Shown: positions 51,098-61,214, counted from the first letter of the stretch. The stretch is DNA of 61,551 nt from Sulfurimonas sp. (GCA_026988315.1 JALSLJ010000035.1:1-61551); one strand, 5' to 3'. Program-made: numbers and translations. Notes: generated by a model not told the origin, from the letters alone.

Positions 51098-52837
51098 ATG
51101 TCAAAAAGAGTAATAGTTGACCCAATAACTAGAATAGAGGGACACTTAAGAGCAGAAGTTGTGGTTGGAGATGATGGTATAGTTGAAGATGCCTTTGTTT
51201 CTTCAACGCTATGGCGTGGTTTAGAAGTGATTGCTAAAGATAGAGATCCAAGAAATGTTGCAATTTTAATGCAAAGAATATGTGGTGTTTGTACTTATTC
51301 TCACTACTTAAAAAGTACTATGGCAGTTGAGGACGCATTAGGGATTAAAATTCCATTAAATGCAGAACTTGTGCGAACACTTATGAATGTAGCACTATTT
51401 ATTCATGACCATGTAGTTCATTTTTATCATCTTCATGGTGTTGATTGGGTTGATATTACAAGTGCACTAAAAGCTGATCCTGCAAAGGCGTCAAAGTTAG
51501 CATTTAAGTATAGTGACTCTCCAGTAGCAACAGGGGAGGCTGATCTTAAAAAGACACAAGAGACTATTGAGAAGTTTGCTAAAAGCCCACAAGGGATGGG
51601 ACCATTTGCTAATGCATATTGGGGTCATGGAACTTACAGACTAACACCTGAGCAAAATTTAATAGCACTTTCTCACTATTTAAAAGCCTTAGAGATTCAA
51701 AGAATAGCGGCGAAGATGATGGCTATTTTTGGTGGTAAAAATCCACATCCACAATCTTTAGTTATTGGTGGTGTAAGCTGTGTTATGGATATACTTGATC
51801 CAACTAGAATGGCAGAGTATATGGAAAACTTCAAAAAACTTGCAGATTTTGTTGATAATGCTTATTATCCAGATATTAAGATGGCAGCAGAGATGTACAG
51901 AGATGAACCATCTGTTGTGAAGCCAATAGGTGTTAAAAATTTTATGGGTGCACCTGAACTAATGATAGGGAGAGGCGAGTATCTGTTTGATGCAAAAGGG
52001 TATATTTTAGATGCTGATTTATCTAAAGTCTTTGATATAAATGAAGACTTAATCACAGAAGAAGCAACACATGCATGGTATGCAGATGATGAAGCGCAAC
52101 ACCCATATGATGGAACAACTGTACCAAACTACACAGGTTTTGTAAAAGGTGAAAGTGTTGGACCTCAAGGCAAAATGGTGCATTCTGAAAATATTGACCC
52201 TAAAGGGAAATATAGTTGGATAAAAGCTCCACGATATGAAGATAAGCCGATGGAAGTAGGTCCTTTAGCTTCTATACTTGTAAACTATGCGAACGGAAAT
52301 GAAAAAGTGATAGCTGCGGTTGATAGTTTCTTAGAAGAGACAGATTTACCTCTTGAAGCACTCTTTACTACATTGGGTCGTACAGCGGCTCGTGCTGTTC
52401 AAGCAAAATTAATAGCTAAGCATGGTATGGAAGCATTTTATAATCTTATTGAAAACCTTAAGGTTGATGAAGAAACATGTGCTCCGTATGTGATTGATAC
52501 AAACAAAGAGTACAAAGGTCGTGGAATCGGTGAAGCGCCTCGTGGTATGTTAATCCACTGGATTCGCATAAAAAATGGTGTTTGTGAAAATTATCAAGCT
52601 ACTGTACCATCAACATGGAACGCATCGCCTATAGATGCTAATGGTGTAAAAGGTCCCTATGAAGCTGATTTAGTTGGTCTTAAAATTAAAGATTTATCAA
52701 AGCCTTTAGAAGTTATTAGGGTTATACACTCTTATGACCCTTGTATTGCTTGTGCTGTTCATGTTATGGACACTAAGGGTAACAAGCTTGGTGAATATAA
52801 GGTTGACCCACTCTATGGTGGCGTTTGTAACGCATAA
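51098..52837 (+). CDS. hydB: Periplasmic [NiFe]-hydrogenase large subunit HydB (copy 2)
   Basis: A 579-residue large subunit with RICGVCTYSHY near residue 64 and DPCIACAVH near the C-terminus, followed by a tail beginning VMDTKGNKLG for proteolytic removal. It oxidises H2 and co-folds with HydA before Tat export. It is clearly homologous to copy 1 but diverged through the middle region, which suggests an old duplication or separate acquisition. Confidence 0.96.
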   Translation: MSKRVIVDPITRIEGHLRAEVVVGDDGIVEDAFVSSTLWRGLEVIAKDRDPRNVAILMQRICGVCTYSHYLKSTMAVEDALGIKIPLNAELVRTLMNVALFIHDHVVHFYHLHGVDWVDITSALKADPAKASKLAFKYSDSPVATGEADLKKTQETIEKFAKSPQGMGPFANAYWGHGTYRLTPEQNLIALSHYLKALEIQRIAAKMMAIFGGKNPHPQSLVIGGVSCVMDILDPTRMAEYMENFKKLADFVDNAYYPDIKMAAEMYRDEPSVVKPIGVKNFMGAPELMIGRGEYLFDAKGYILDADLSKVFDINEDLITEEATHAWYADDEAQHPYDGTTVPNYTGFVKGESVGPQGKMVHSENIDPKGKYSWIKAPRYEDKPMEVGPLASILVNYANGNEKVIAAVDSFLEETDLPLEALFTTLGRTAARAVQAKLIAKHGMEAFYNLIENLKVDEETCAPYVIDTNKEYKGRGIGEAPRGMLIHWIRIKNGVCENYQATVPSTWNASPIDANGVKGPYEADLVGLKIKDLSKPLEVIRVIHSYDPCIACAVHVMDTKGNKLGEYKVDPLYGGVCNA

Positions 52838-52846
52838 GGAGCTATA

Positions 52847-53551
52847 ATGCAAACTGTTCAAAATAAAGATGCCTCTCACGAGGAGGTTCATATAGAGCAA
52901 GAGTTAGAGTTTAGTACATTTTACAGGTTACATCATTGGGTAAGGGTACTTAGTATTATAGTTTTAACAGCGACAGGATTTTATTTAGCTATTCCTGTTA
53001 TTGCACCTGCTCAAAATCCTGAGCCTACAAACTTTATGTATGCACTTTTTAGATCTTGGCATCTCATATTTGGTTTTGTGATGATCTCTATGTTTATAGG
53101 TAAAACATACTATTTCTTATTTGTTAAAAGTAATAGAGCCGAGGTAAAATCTATAAAAGACATTTTTCGTTTGGAGAATTGGGCAAAGCAGATAGGATAC
53201 TATTTTCTTGTAACAAAGCATCCACAGTTAACGGGTGCTTATAATGTTGTACAGTTTATAGCCTATGTTGCTTTTTACTTTATATCATTGGGTCTTATAG
53301 TTACAGGCTTAATCCTTTATGTTCATGTATATCATGAGGGGATGGGTGGTGTACTTTATGATAGCATGAGGTACTTAGAAGTTATGTTAGGTGGCTTAGC
53401 CTTTGTAAGAGAGTTACATCATCTTCTTATGTGGGGAACTATTCTTTTTGTTGTGGTTCATGTGTATATGGCAATCTTTAATGCTGTGTATGGCAAAGAG
53501 GGAAGCATAGATTCAATTATTAGTGGATATAAATGGCATAGAAAGCATTAG
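52847..53551 (+). CDS. hydC: Hydrogenase cytochrome b subunit HydC (copy 2)
   Basis: A 234-residue diheme cytochrome b with four membrane helices and heme-ligand histidines in LHHWVRVLSI, RSWHLIFGFVM and ELHHLLMWGTILFVVVHVYM. It passes electrons from HydA to menaquinone. It is closer in size to the Wolinella HydC than copy 1 is. Confidence 0.95.
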   Translation: MQTVQNKDASHEEVHIEQELEFSTFYRLHHWVRVLSIIVLTATGFYLAIPVIAPAQNPEPTNFMYALFRSWHLIFGFVMISMFIGKTYYFLFVKSNRAEVKSIKDIFRLENWAKQIGYYFLVTKHPQLTGAYNVVQFIAYVAFYFISLGLIVTGLILYVHVYHEGMGGVLYDSMRYLEVMLGGLAFVRELHHLLMWGTILFVVVHVYMAIFNAVYGKEGSIDSIISGYKWHRKH

Positions 53552-53573
53552 CAGATAGAAAAAGGAAATTATT

Positions 53574-54134
53574 TTGAAAATATTAATATTAGGCATTGGT
53601 AATATCCTTTTTGGAGATGAGGGAGTAGGTCCTCATCTTGCAAATCTTATCGAGAGAAAATACGAATTTACTTCAGATAAACATAGTGTTGAAATCATAG
53701 ACGGTGGAACACTAGCACACAGACTTATCCCAATAATTACCGAATATGATAGAGTAGTGCTTATAGATTGTGTAAAAGTTGATGATGGAAAAATTGGGGA
53801 TGTGTACTCTTTTGAGTTTAGTGATATGCCAGAACATATAAAATGGAATGGCAGTGCACATGAGGTTGAGATGCTGCAAACTCTTCAAATGATAGAGATG
53901 ATAGGAGACTTACCACCTGTAAAGATAGTAGGCGTAATCCCTTATGTGATTGGTGAAAATAGTACATTTTCTATGACACAAGAGGTCGTTAATGCAAGTT
54001 TAACAATGGAGAAAGTAGTTATAGACTATCTGAAATCCCTAGATATAGATGTAGAAATAAAAAAAGATTTAAAAATTACAGATGTGACAAATGATACATA
54101 CACCAAGGGGATAGAATATGATATTGGAGTTTAG
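53574..54134 (+). CDS. hydD: Hydrogenase maturation protease HydD
   Basis: A 186-residue endopeptidase of the HybD/HyaD type. The three nickel-sensing ligands are present: Glu16 in FGDEGVG, Asp65 in VVLIDCV and His96 in GSAHEVEM. It removes the HydB C-terminal tail after Ni insertion. The start is a TTG at 53574 with AAAGGA upstream. It overlaps hydE by 17 bases. Confidence 0.93.
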   Translation: MKILILGIGNILFGDEGVGPHLANLIERKYEFTSDKHSVEIIDGGTLAHRLIPIITEYDRVVLIDCVKVDDGKIGDVYSFEFSDMPEHIKWNGSAHEVEMLQTLQMIEMIGDLPPVKIVGVIPYVIGENSTFSMTQEVVNASLTMEKVVIDYLKSLDIDVEIKKDLKITDVTNDTYTKGIEYDIGV

Positions 54135-55767
54135 TCTTGATTACCGTTCTTCCTCTTTGGTGTATGAAAAGATTTTTTTAAAGCTACTCAAAGAGCATGG
54201 CTTGAGTGGAAAAATAATCAAAAATAAATTTAGCCTAAAGTTTTATGTTGTATCAGAAGATATGGAGTTGCTCAAGGATTTTATTACAAATTTTTCATCA
54301 ACTCTTCCCCACTCCATTTTTTTATATGCAAATGATGCTCAGATGCTAGAAGAGATGCCAGAGGGAAACTACGAGCTAAATGAAGATAAAAAAACTTCGC
54401 TCCCTTTTTGTTTAGAATGTCTTCATGATGTTATGGATGAGACTGGTGATGATTATTATAATATATTTAAAGAGTGTAGCGTTTGTGGCTATAGTGTAGA
54501 TGGAGAAAAACGAAGCTATAAAAAAGAGTTTGAAAAAATAGCACAAGATATTAAAAATGGGAAAAATGTAGAGTTAAGCACATTATATGGAAAATATATA
54601 GTAGGTTTGCCATCAAAGCTATGTAATGAGTATAAATGCGATTTAATAGCGTATGATTATGCCACTATAAATGAGTACATGAATGCTATAGAGGAGGAGC
54701 TCACAGCGATAGCATCTTTTGAGAAACCTTTTGTGAAATTATCAAGAAAAATGAAACTTGCTCTTGATTATGAGGATGTTGAAGTTGAGTTGTTTCGATG
54801 CAAACTACCTGATGATTTAGTGCTGCATTTGTTGATGCAAGAGTTATATGCTTTAGATGAGAGGCTTATGTTTATATCTAAAGAGAAGATCGATTATGAT
54901 GAACAATTACACCTTAATGTGATTAAAGAGGAACAAGAGCCTATTGAGCTTGTAGTTTCTTCTACACATAGAGCTATTGTAAAAGGAGAAAAAGGACTTC
55001 AAGAGTTTGAAGTTCTTAGAGAAGAGGTTGTGCCTTCTCATGGTGCACTCTTATCTGTAGTAAATGAACACAGCATAGATGCACAAAATATAGCTGGTTT
55101 ATATCTGAGTAAAGAGCGCCAGTCATCTTTGGTTGTTTATGGAAAAAAATATGACTTTATAGATTATCTTTATTTTACTTTTTCATTTTCATCTGTAAAA
55201 GAAGTTATGAATGCGATTGTAGAGTCAGATGAGACGGCAAGAAAGTTAGTTGAAAACTATACAAATAAATTTCCACAGCACCTTGAAAAAATAAAAGATA
55301 TTTCATGGAAAAAAGAGAAGTTAAGTATATATGATCTTTGGGGAGTTGCCGCAATTATTTTAAATCTAACACAATCAGATGATATTTATCAAGCTGCGCA
55401 GGATTTAGAAGATAATAATATGAAATTTTTAGGAGAAAAAGGGCCTAGAATTGATTATAAACTTATTAAAGAAGAGAAACAGATAGTTTTAGACCCACTC
55501 AAAATGATAAGAAGTGCTATCAGTTTTAAGCTGGCAGGAATAGATAATTTGACACTTTCTTATGGAATTATGGAGAGTTTTGTAGAATTTATTGCTCACG
55601 AAATTGATGTTTTAAAAGAGAGTATGAGTGTAGAAGCGGTGGTGATATCTGGCTCAATGTTAGAAAATAAAAAACTCTTTAGAAGGTTGTGTAAAGATAT
55701 AAATGATAACCATAAACTTTATTTTCACAATGAATTACTTGTAGATGGCGATAGTATATTTAAATAG
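54118..55767 (+). CDS. hydE: HydE, HypF-like hydrogenase accessory protein
   Basis: A 549-residue protein at the hydE position of the Wolinella/Helicobacter hydABCDE operon. It has a reduced HypF-like plan: a zinc-finger-like part (CLECLHDVMDETG with CSVCGYS near residue 100) and a C-terminal block (VVISGSMLENKKLFRRL) that lines up with VVLSGGVFQNATLVSQ of HypF. The acylphosphatase motif and most catalytic residues are missing. HydE is needed for hydrogenase activity in Helicobacter, but its reaction is unknown. Confidence 0.82.
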   Translation: MILEFSLDYRSSSLVYEKIFLKLLKEHGLSGKIIKNKFSLKFYVVSEDMELLKDFITNFSSTLPHSIFLYANDAQMLEEMPEGNYELNEDKKTSLPFCLECLHDVMDETGDDYYNIFKECSVCGYSVDGEKRSYKKEFEKIAQDIKNGKNVELSTLYGKYIVGLPSKLCNEYKCDLIAYDYATINEYMNAIEEELTAIASFEKPFVKLSRKMKLALDYEDVEVELFRCKLPDDLVLHLLMQELYALDERLMFISKEKIDYDEQLHLNVIKEEQEPIELVVSSTHRAIVKGEKGLQEFEVLREEVVPSHGALLSVVNEHSIDAQNIAGLYLSKERQSSLVVYGKKYDFIDYLYFTFSFSSVKEVMNAIVESDETARKLVENYTNKFPQHLEKIKDISWKKEKLSIYDLWGVAAIILNLTQSDDIYQAAQDLEDNNMKFLGEKGPRIDYKLIKEEKQIVLDPLKMIRSAISFKLAGIDNLTLSYGIMESFVEFIAHEIDVLKESMSVEAVVISGSMLENKKLFRRLCKDINDNHKLYFHNELLVDGDSIFK

Positions 55768-55784
55768 CATAGAAGGACAAAACG

Positions 55785-56366
55785 GTGGATAAAAAACAAA
55801 GAGAATATAAAATAATAGAATCCGCATTAGATATGTTTTCTAGAAAAGGTTTTTACAGCACGACAGTAGCTCAGATAGCTAAAAGTATTGGTATGAGTGT
55901 TGGACATTTTTATAATTTTTTTCCATCAAAAAATTCACTTGCAAAAGCTTCTATCACATTTGTAACAAAAAAATTAGCAGATGAACTGCATAAAATAAAT
56001 GAATTAAATATATCTTCAAAAGATAAAATACATATGTTTGTACTTAGCTATTTAGATTTTTTAGAAAAAAATCCACAAATGATTGATTATTTTTTTAAAG
56101 TATATTTAGCAAATAGAGAGATGTTTTCACAAGATGGAGATAGTGGATTTGAGCTTGCAAAAGCATTTATAGATGAGATAGAGATTTTAATAAATAGCGG
56201 CATAGAATCAAAAGAGTTTTGCAAAAAAGATTTTTATGTCTCTTTCTCTTGTATTACAGGAATTTTAGGGGGGATAACTTTTTTAAATGGTGAGGGTGTT
56301 TTAAATAAAGATGTCAATATATATGCTAAAGAACTTTCAGATTCAATTGTAAAAGCACTTCAATAG
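55785..56366 (+). CDS. TetR/AcrR-family regulator, hydrogenase-island paralogue 2
   Basis: A 193-residue TetR protein with helix-turn-helix MFSRKGFYSTTVAQIAKSIGMS, then VGHFYNFFPSKNSLAKAS. It is paralogous to the regulator at 32656. The start is a GTG at 55785 with AAGGA upstream, and it follows hydE by 17 bases, so it is probably in the hydABC-2 transcript and could feed back on the palindrome at 49869. Confidence 0.88.
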   Translation: MDKKQREYKIIESALDMFSRKGFYSTTVAQIAKSIGMSVGHFYNFFPSKNSLAKASITFVTKKLADELHKINELNISSKDKIHMFVLSYLDFLEKNPQMIDYFFKVYLANREMFSQDGDSGFELAKAFIDEIEILINSGIESKEFCKKDFYVSFSCITGILGGITFLNGEGVLNKDVNIYAKELSDSIVKALQ

Positions 56367-56446
56367 TTGAGTTAGTGAATTTAATTAATTTTTTTGTTAT
56401 CATTTATTAGTATAATATTTCTTTATTAAAATCTAAAAGGTAATCT

Positions 56447-58372
56447 ATGGCATTTGTCCTTGAACTTCAAACCACTTCCAAACAAAACTACATTAAAAAT
56501 TACATTACATCTGTTATCAGAAACTTTGATATAAAAGTAGATATATTACACGATAGTGAAAAACTAGCCTTTGCTTTTGAATCAGAACATGAAAAACTTC
56601 AAGAGTGTCTTGACTCAATCGCAAAAGAGCTTCCAGCTTCTATTTTTTTGAAAAGTTCTACTAGTTACAGGGTAGATGATGAGCCAAAATCAATTCCAGA
56701 GATGGATAATTCATTTGCACTCAATCTAGGACTCTGCCCCTCTTGTCAAAAAGAGATGTTTGATGTAAGTTCTAAGCGATACTACTATCCATTTGCTTCA
56801 TGCTCTTGTTGTGGTGGAAACTACAGCTTTGTTAACTCTTATCCATATGAGAGAAAAAACACCTCCTTTAAATTTATAAGCCCCTGTAAATCATGTGTTG
56901 ATGAAACAAATAGTGTTGGTACAAAAGAGACGCATCAAGTAAACTCTTGCCATGATTGTGGTGTTCCTGTGAGACTTGTAAATAAGTCAAATGAGAGATA
57001 TGCAAACGATGCTGGTAGCTTTAGAACTATGTTTGAGGTTGCTGCAAAAGCTTTGCATGATGACAAAAAACTACTGATGAAGACCACTTTTGGGTATAGA
57101 CTTTTTTATAAATCTAATATGATGGATAATAGTTCCACCCTTATGATGATAAATGCAAGCAAAATAACGGATCATCTCTCTTTAATCACAGAAGAGTTCA
57201 ATGCTCTGTTGAGCATAGAGAGACCTATTTTAAATGTAACATTAAAAAATGAAGAGTTAAAAAAGCAGCTAGGGGCAAATACTGTAAATGTAAAATATCC
57301 CGATGATGGTTTTAGCATACTTCTTGGTGCAGAGTTGCAAAAGCTTGGAGTTGATTATATAGCATATGAAGATACAAACTCCGATGTGGATGCTGATATA
57401 CTTATGGATTATGACCTAGAGGTAAGAGCTCAAAAAGATATGAAAATCTTTTTAAATAAAGATATATTGTTTATAGCAGAGGGTGAGAGGGTCTCTTTTC
57501 CATCTAAAAATCTTGTAGCCAAAAGTGTTTTAAGTGTTAGTGATAAGTTTATAGGTTTACCAAAAAATGGTGAAATGTTTTTTGATAAAATGGAACTTTT
57601 TGAGTCAGTAGATGTTCATAAGGCAAATGTTTTAGAGGGGATAGATGAAAAATACCACTCAAACCAAACAGCGTACTCAAAAGAGGAAGCATCTTTTACC
57701 TCTGTGATAGCAGAGCATAATCTTTTTGGCAAAAAATGTGTAGGGGCATACTTTGATGAGGAACCATCTTTTTTGTACTATGATGGGAAAAAAGTACTCA
57801 AAATAGTTCCACCTAAGAAGTTTGATCCAAAAGAGATTTTGAATGATATTTCGCAGTTGCGAGAGGGTTCAGATAAACTTGTACAAAACTTAGAGAAAAA
57901 TATGCCTGAGGTTTATAAAAAGCTCCAAGAGATGCAAGAGAGAGATGATGTAAAGTTTTTTGAATCAGTTGCAATCATACTCGGACTAAGCGATGAGTCT
58001 ATGGATGGGGTAACTAAAGAGGCTATGAAGTTTATAGGAAAAGGTGGGATTCAGATAGATACACATGTAAAAGATAACCGTTTTGATCATAGTGCATTTC
58101 TAGCAAGTATCATCTCATACCAACTAGCTGGTGTTGAGAGTACCATAATTGCATACTCTATCTTTGAGAGCTTCGGTGATTACTTTAGCGAGATAATTGG
58201 TGAACTAAAAGAGAAAACAAAATCAAGTGAGATAATTCTTTGTGGAACACATTTTGCAAACCAGTCACTTTTTTCAAGGATGCAAAGAAATCTAAAAATT
58301 ACACCACCATATATGAATAAAAACTATCCAATAGGGGGAGAAAATGTAGTTGTTGGGGGCGTTTATCTATAG
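56447..58372 (+). CDS. Second HydE/HypF-like accessory protein
   Basis: A 641-residue paralogue of HydE. It has two zinc-finger-like groups (CPSCQKEMFDVSSKRYYYPF with CSCCGG; CKSC with CHDCG), as HypF does, and a C-terminal Kae1/HypF-like block (IILCGTHFANQSLFSRMQRN). It is larger than HydE and keeps more of the HypF layout but lacks the acylphosphatase signature. A TATAAT at 56411 may be its promoter. It overlaps hypF by 23 bases. It may serve the other HydABC enzyme; this is inference. Confidence 0.75.
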   Translation: MAFVLELQTTSKQNYIKNYITSVIRNFDIKVDILHDSEKLAFAFESEHEKLQECLDSIAKELPASIFLKSSTSYRVDDEPKSIPEMDNSFALNLGLCPSCQKEMFDVSSKRYYYPFASCSCCGGNYSFVNSYPYERKNTSFKFISPCKSCVDETNSVGTKETHQVNSCHDCGVPVRLVNKSNERYANDAGSFRTMFEVAAKALHDDKKLLMKTTFGYRLFYKSNMMDNSSTLMMINASKITDHLSLITEEFNALLSIERPILNVTLKNEELKKQLGANTVNVKYPDDGFSILLGAELQKLGVDYIAYEDTNSDVDADILMDYDLEVRAQKDMKIFLNKDILFIAEGERVSFPSKNLVAKSVLSVSDKFIGLPKNGEMFFDKMELFESVDVHKANVLEGIDEKYHSNQTAYSKEEASFTSVIAEHNLFGKKCVGAYFDEEPSFLYYDGKKVLKIVPPKKFDPKEILNDISQLREGSDKLVQNLEKNMPEVYKKLQEMQERDDVKFFESVAIILGLSDESMDGVTKEAMKFIGKGGIQIDTHVKDNRFDHSAFLASIISYQLAGVESTIIAYSIFESFGDYFSEIIGELKEKTKSSEIILCGTHFANQSLFSRMQRNLKITPPYMNKNYPIGGENVVVGGVYL

Positions 58373-60617
58373 GTTAGAGCTAAAAATACATGGTATTGTA
58401 CAAGGTGTTGGGTTTCGACCTTACATCTACAAACTAGCGCATAAATATAAACTTTTTGGGCATATCTATAATGATGGTAATGGTGTGACTATTGAGATAG
58501 AAGGGGATGAGAAAAATATCTCCAACTTTAAAGAGGAGCTAAAAAATTCAACTCCAGTTTTATCTCGAATAGATTTGATGCAAACAAAAGAGTTAGAGCT
58601 AAAAAATAGCACAGAGTTTCTTATACTTAAATCCAACCAAACATCTATCTCAACTATGCTATCAGCAGATATAACTATGTGTGATGATTGTAAAGCAGAG
58701 ATGTACGATAAAAACAATCGCAGATACAATTACCCCTTTATAAATTGTACAAATTGTGGACCAAGATACACCATCATTAAAAACCTTCCCTATGATAGAG
58801 ATGAAACAAGCATGAGCCTTTTTGAGATGTGTAGTGAATGTAGGCAAGAGTATGAAAATCCAAACAATAGAAGATACCATGCACAGCCAATATCATGTTT
58901 TAGATGTGGTCCAAAGTTACGGTTTGTGTCTATTGACGGGGATAAAGAGATAGATGAAGAAAAAGCTATTCAAAAGATATGTTTGCTTATCAAAAGTGGA
59001 CAAAGCGTTGGTATAAAAGGTCTCGGTGGTTTTCATATAGTTTGTGATGCTAGCAACGAAAAGGCAGTATCAGAGCTGCGTTTAAATAAAAACAGACCAA
59101 CAAAACCATTGGCAGTGATGTTTAAAGATATAGACGCTATAAAAAAAGTATGTTCACTCACTCAAAAAGATGAAGAGCTTGTACTCTCAAAAGAGAGACC
59201 CATAGTGATAGTTACAAAAAGCTCTTATATAGGTTTAGCCGATTCTATTGCACCCAATATTGATAAAATAGGAGTTTTTCTACCCTATACACCACTGCAC
59301 GAGATACTCTTGCAAGAGTTAAATATACCCTTAGTAGCTACAAGTGCAAATCTAAGTGATGAACCAATCATAAGAGATGAAAAAGAGCTCTTTGTAAAGA
59401 TGCCAAATGTTATAAAAAATGTTTTAACACACGATAGAGAGATTGTAAATGCTTGTGATGATAGTGTTGTTTTAAACAGTTCTACCCATATACTTATGCT
59501 TAGGATGGCAAGGGGATATGCACCGCAGAGTTTTTACTTGAAGAAAAAAATATCTAAAAATATTTTAGCTCTAGGAGCTAACCAAAAATCAACTATAACC
59601 ATAGCTTTTGATAATAACATAGTAATATCTCCTCATATTGGGGATTTGAACTCCATAGAAGCCTTTGAGTATTTTAAAACTACACTCGATACTCTCAAGA
59701 GAGTTTACAAGTTTGAACCAGATGTGATAGTATGCGATAAACATCCAAGGTATGAAACAACAATTTGGGCAAAAGAGTATGTAAAAGAGCATAAAAATAT
59801 AGAACTTTTAGAGGTGCAACACCATTTCTCCCATGCTCTTGCTTGTATGGCTGAATACTCTTTAGATGAAGATGTTTTGGCATTTTGTTTTGATGGAACA
59901 GGGTATGGAGATGATGGAAAACTTTGGGGTGGAGAGGTTTTTGTAGTATCAGCACAAAAATATAAAAGAGTGTATCATTTTTTAGAACTCTCTTTGCTAG
60001 GTGGTGAAAAAGCTATAAAAGAGCCAAAAAGAGTTGGACTTTCACTATTGTTTGAGATATTTTCCCTCCACGAGATACTAAGCATGGAGTGTGAATTTTT
60101 AAAAGCATTTACAAAACAAGAGATAAAAATATTTCATCATATCTACATTAAAGGTACAAACACTCCAAAAACCTCCTCTTTGGGAAGAATTTTTGATGGT
60201 GTGTATGCCCTTAGTGGTGATGGAGTAAACTTAGGTTATGAGGGTGAGAGTGGTTTAATACTAGAGACTCAAAGTAAAGATTCCTCTAGCGAAGAGATAT
60301 ATAGCTACACACTAGAAAATGGGGTGATTGACTATAAAGAGATGATAAATCAGATAGTGATAGATGCAGATAAAACAGATATAGCAAAAAAGTTTATCTC
60401 TACTATCACAAATATAATTGTAGATATAGCTAAAGAGTATCCTACATTACCAGTAGTTCTTAGTGGTGGAGTGTTTCAAAATGCCACCTTAGTTTCGCAG
60501 GTGACACAAGCACTCAAAGAGATGGACAGAGAGTATTATATACAGAGTAAAACACCTATAAATGATGGTGGAATTTCACTCGGTCAAGCATATTTTGCAA
60601 TAAAAAAGGATGGATAA
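58350..60617 (+). CDS. hypF: Carbamoyltransferase HypF
   Basis: A 755-residue HypF of normal length. Domains in order: acylphosphatase (GIVQGVGFRPYIY near residue 15), two zinc fingers (CDDCKAEMYDKNNRRYNYPF with CTNCG; CSECRQEY with CFRCG), the YrdC-like domain, and a Kae1-like domain with HHFSHALACMAE near 490 and VLSGGVFQN near 700. It makes the carbamoyl adduct that becomes the cyanide ligands of the [NiFe] site. The likely start is a TTG at 58350 with GGGGGAG upstream. Confidence 0.96.
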   Translation: MLGAFIYRLELKIHGIVQGVGFRPYIYKLAHKYKLFGHIYNDGNGVTIEIEGDEKNISNFKEELKNSTPVLSRIDLMQTKELELKNSTEFLILKSNQTSISTMLSADITMCDDCKAEMYDKNNRRYNYPFINCTNCGPRYTIIKNLPYDRDETSMSLFEMCSECRQEYENPNNRRYHAQPISCFRCGPKLRFVSIDGDKEIDEEKAIQKICLLIKSGQSVGIKGLGGFHIVCDASNEKAVSELRLNKNRPTKPLAVMFKDIDAIKKVCSLTQKDEELVLSKERPIVIVTKSSYIGLADSIAPNIDKIGVFLPYTPLHEILLQELNIPLVATSANLSDEPIIRDEKELFVKMPNVIKNVLTHDREIVNACDDSVVLNSSTHILMLRMARGYAPQSFYLKKKISKNILALGANQKSTITIAFDNNIVISPHIGDLNSIEAFEYFKTTLDTLKRVYKFEPDVIVCDKHPRYETTIWAKEYVKEHKNIELLEVQHHFSHALACMAEYSLDEDVLAFCFDGTGYGDDGKLWGGEVFVVSAQKYKRVYHFLELSLLGGEKAIKEPKRVGLSLLFEIFSLHEILSMECEFLKAFTKQEIKIFHHIYIKGTNTPKTSSLGRIFDGVYALSGDGVNLGYEGESGLILETQSKDSSSEEIYSYTLENGVIDYKEMINQIVIDADKTDIAKKFISTITNIIVDIAKEYPTLPVVLSGGVFQNATLVSQVTQALKEMDREYYIQSKTPINDGGISLGQAYFAIKKDG

Positions 60618-61175
60618 ATGGGTAAAAAAATAGCACTAATAGGTTCTGGCAATGCATTTTTTAAAGATGAGGGGATAGGTCTTTATGGGGCAAAATATAT
60701 AAAAGAAAACTATATTTTTGAGCCTAGTATAGAGATAGTTGATGGTGGAACACTTGGGTTTTTGCTTATGCCACTTTTACAAGAGTTTGATGAGGTGATA
60801 ATCATTAACACAGAATCTGATGAGGGGAAAGAAGCTGGTGATATAGTAATCAAAACAACAGATGAGTTTTTAGATGGCACACTTGTAAAAAAGACGGCAA
60901 ATGAGGTAGAGATAGCTGAGATGCTACAGATTTGCTCCCTTACAGAGGCTATGGCAGAGACAACTGTAATAAGTATAGTTCCTAAAGATATTATCTCTGT
61001 TGAGGTTGCATTAAGTGAGGAGCTCAAATCAGCATGGAGGAGATACATAGATGTCACTCTTGAGAAGATAAAGGCACTTGGTGTTGGTGTTAAGAAAAAA
61101 GAGGAAGAGTTTACCTTAGAGGAGATATTAGATATTTTTGCAAATCCAAGTATAGAGTTTAAAAAAGGATTTTGA
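60618..61175 (+). CDS. HydD-like protease paralogue with substituted metal ligands
   Basis: A 185-residue HybD-family protein. Glu18 (FKDEGIG) is kept, but the positions matching Asp65 and His96 of HydD are Asn64 (VIIINTE) and Asn95 (TANEVEI). Two of three nickel-sensing ligands are therefore changed. It may use other ligands, accept a different large subunit such as HydB-1, or have lost protease action. A C-terminal extension of about 20 residues is present. It follows hypF directly, with AAGGATG upstream. Confidence 0.85.
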   Translation: MGKKIALIGSGNAFFKDEGIGLYGAKYIKENYIFEPSIEIVDGGTLGFLLMPLLQEFDEVIIINTESDEGKEAGDIVIKTTDEFLDGTLVKKTANEVEIAEMLQICSLTEAMAETTVISIVPKDIISVEVALSEELKSAWRRYIDVTLEKIKALGVGVKKKEEEFTLEEILDIFANPSIEFKKGF

Positions 61176-61214
61176 TGAGCTGTTTACCTCACTAGATTGT
61201 GCTATACTTGAGAT

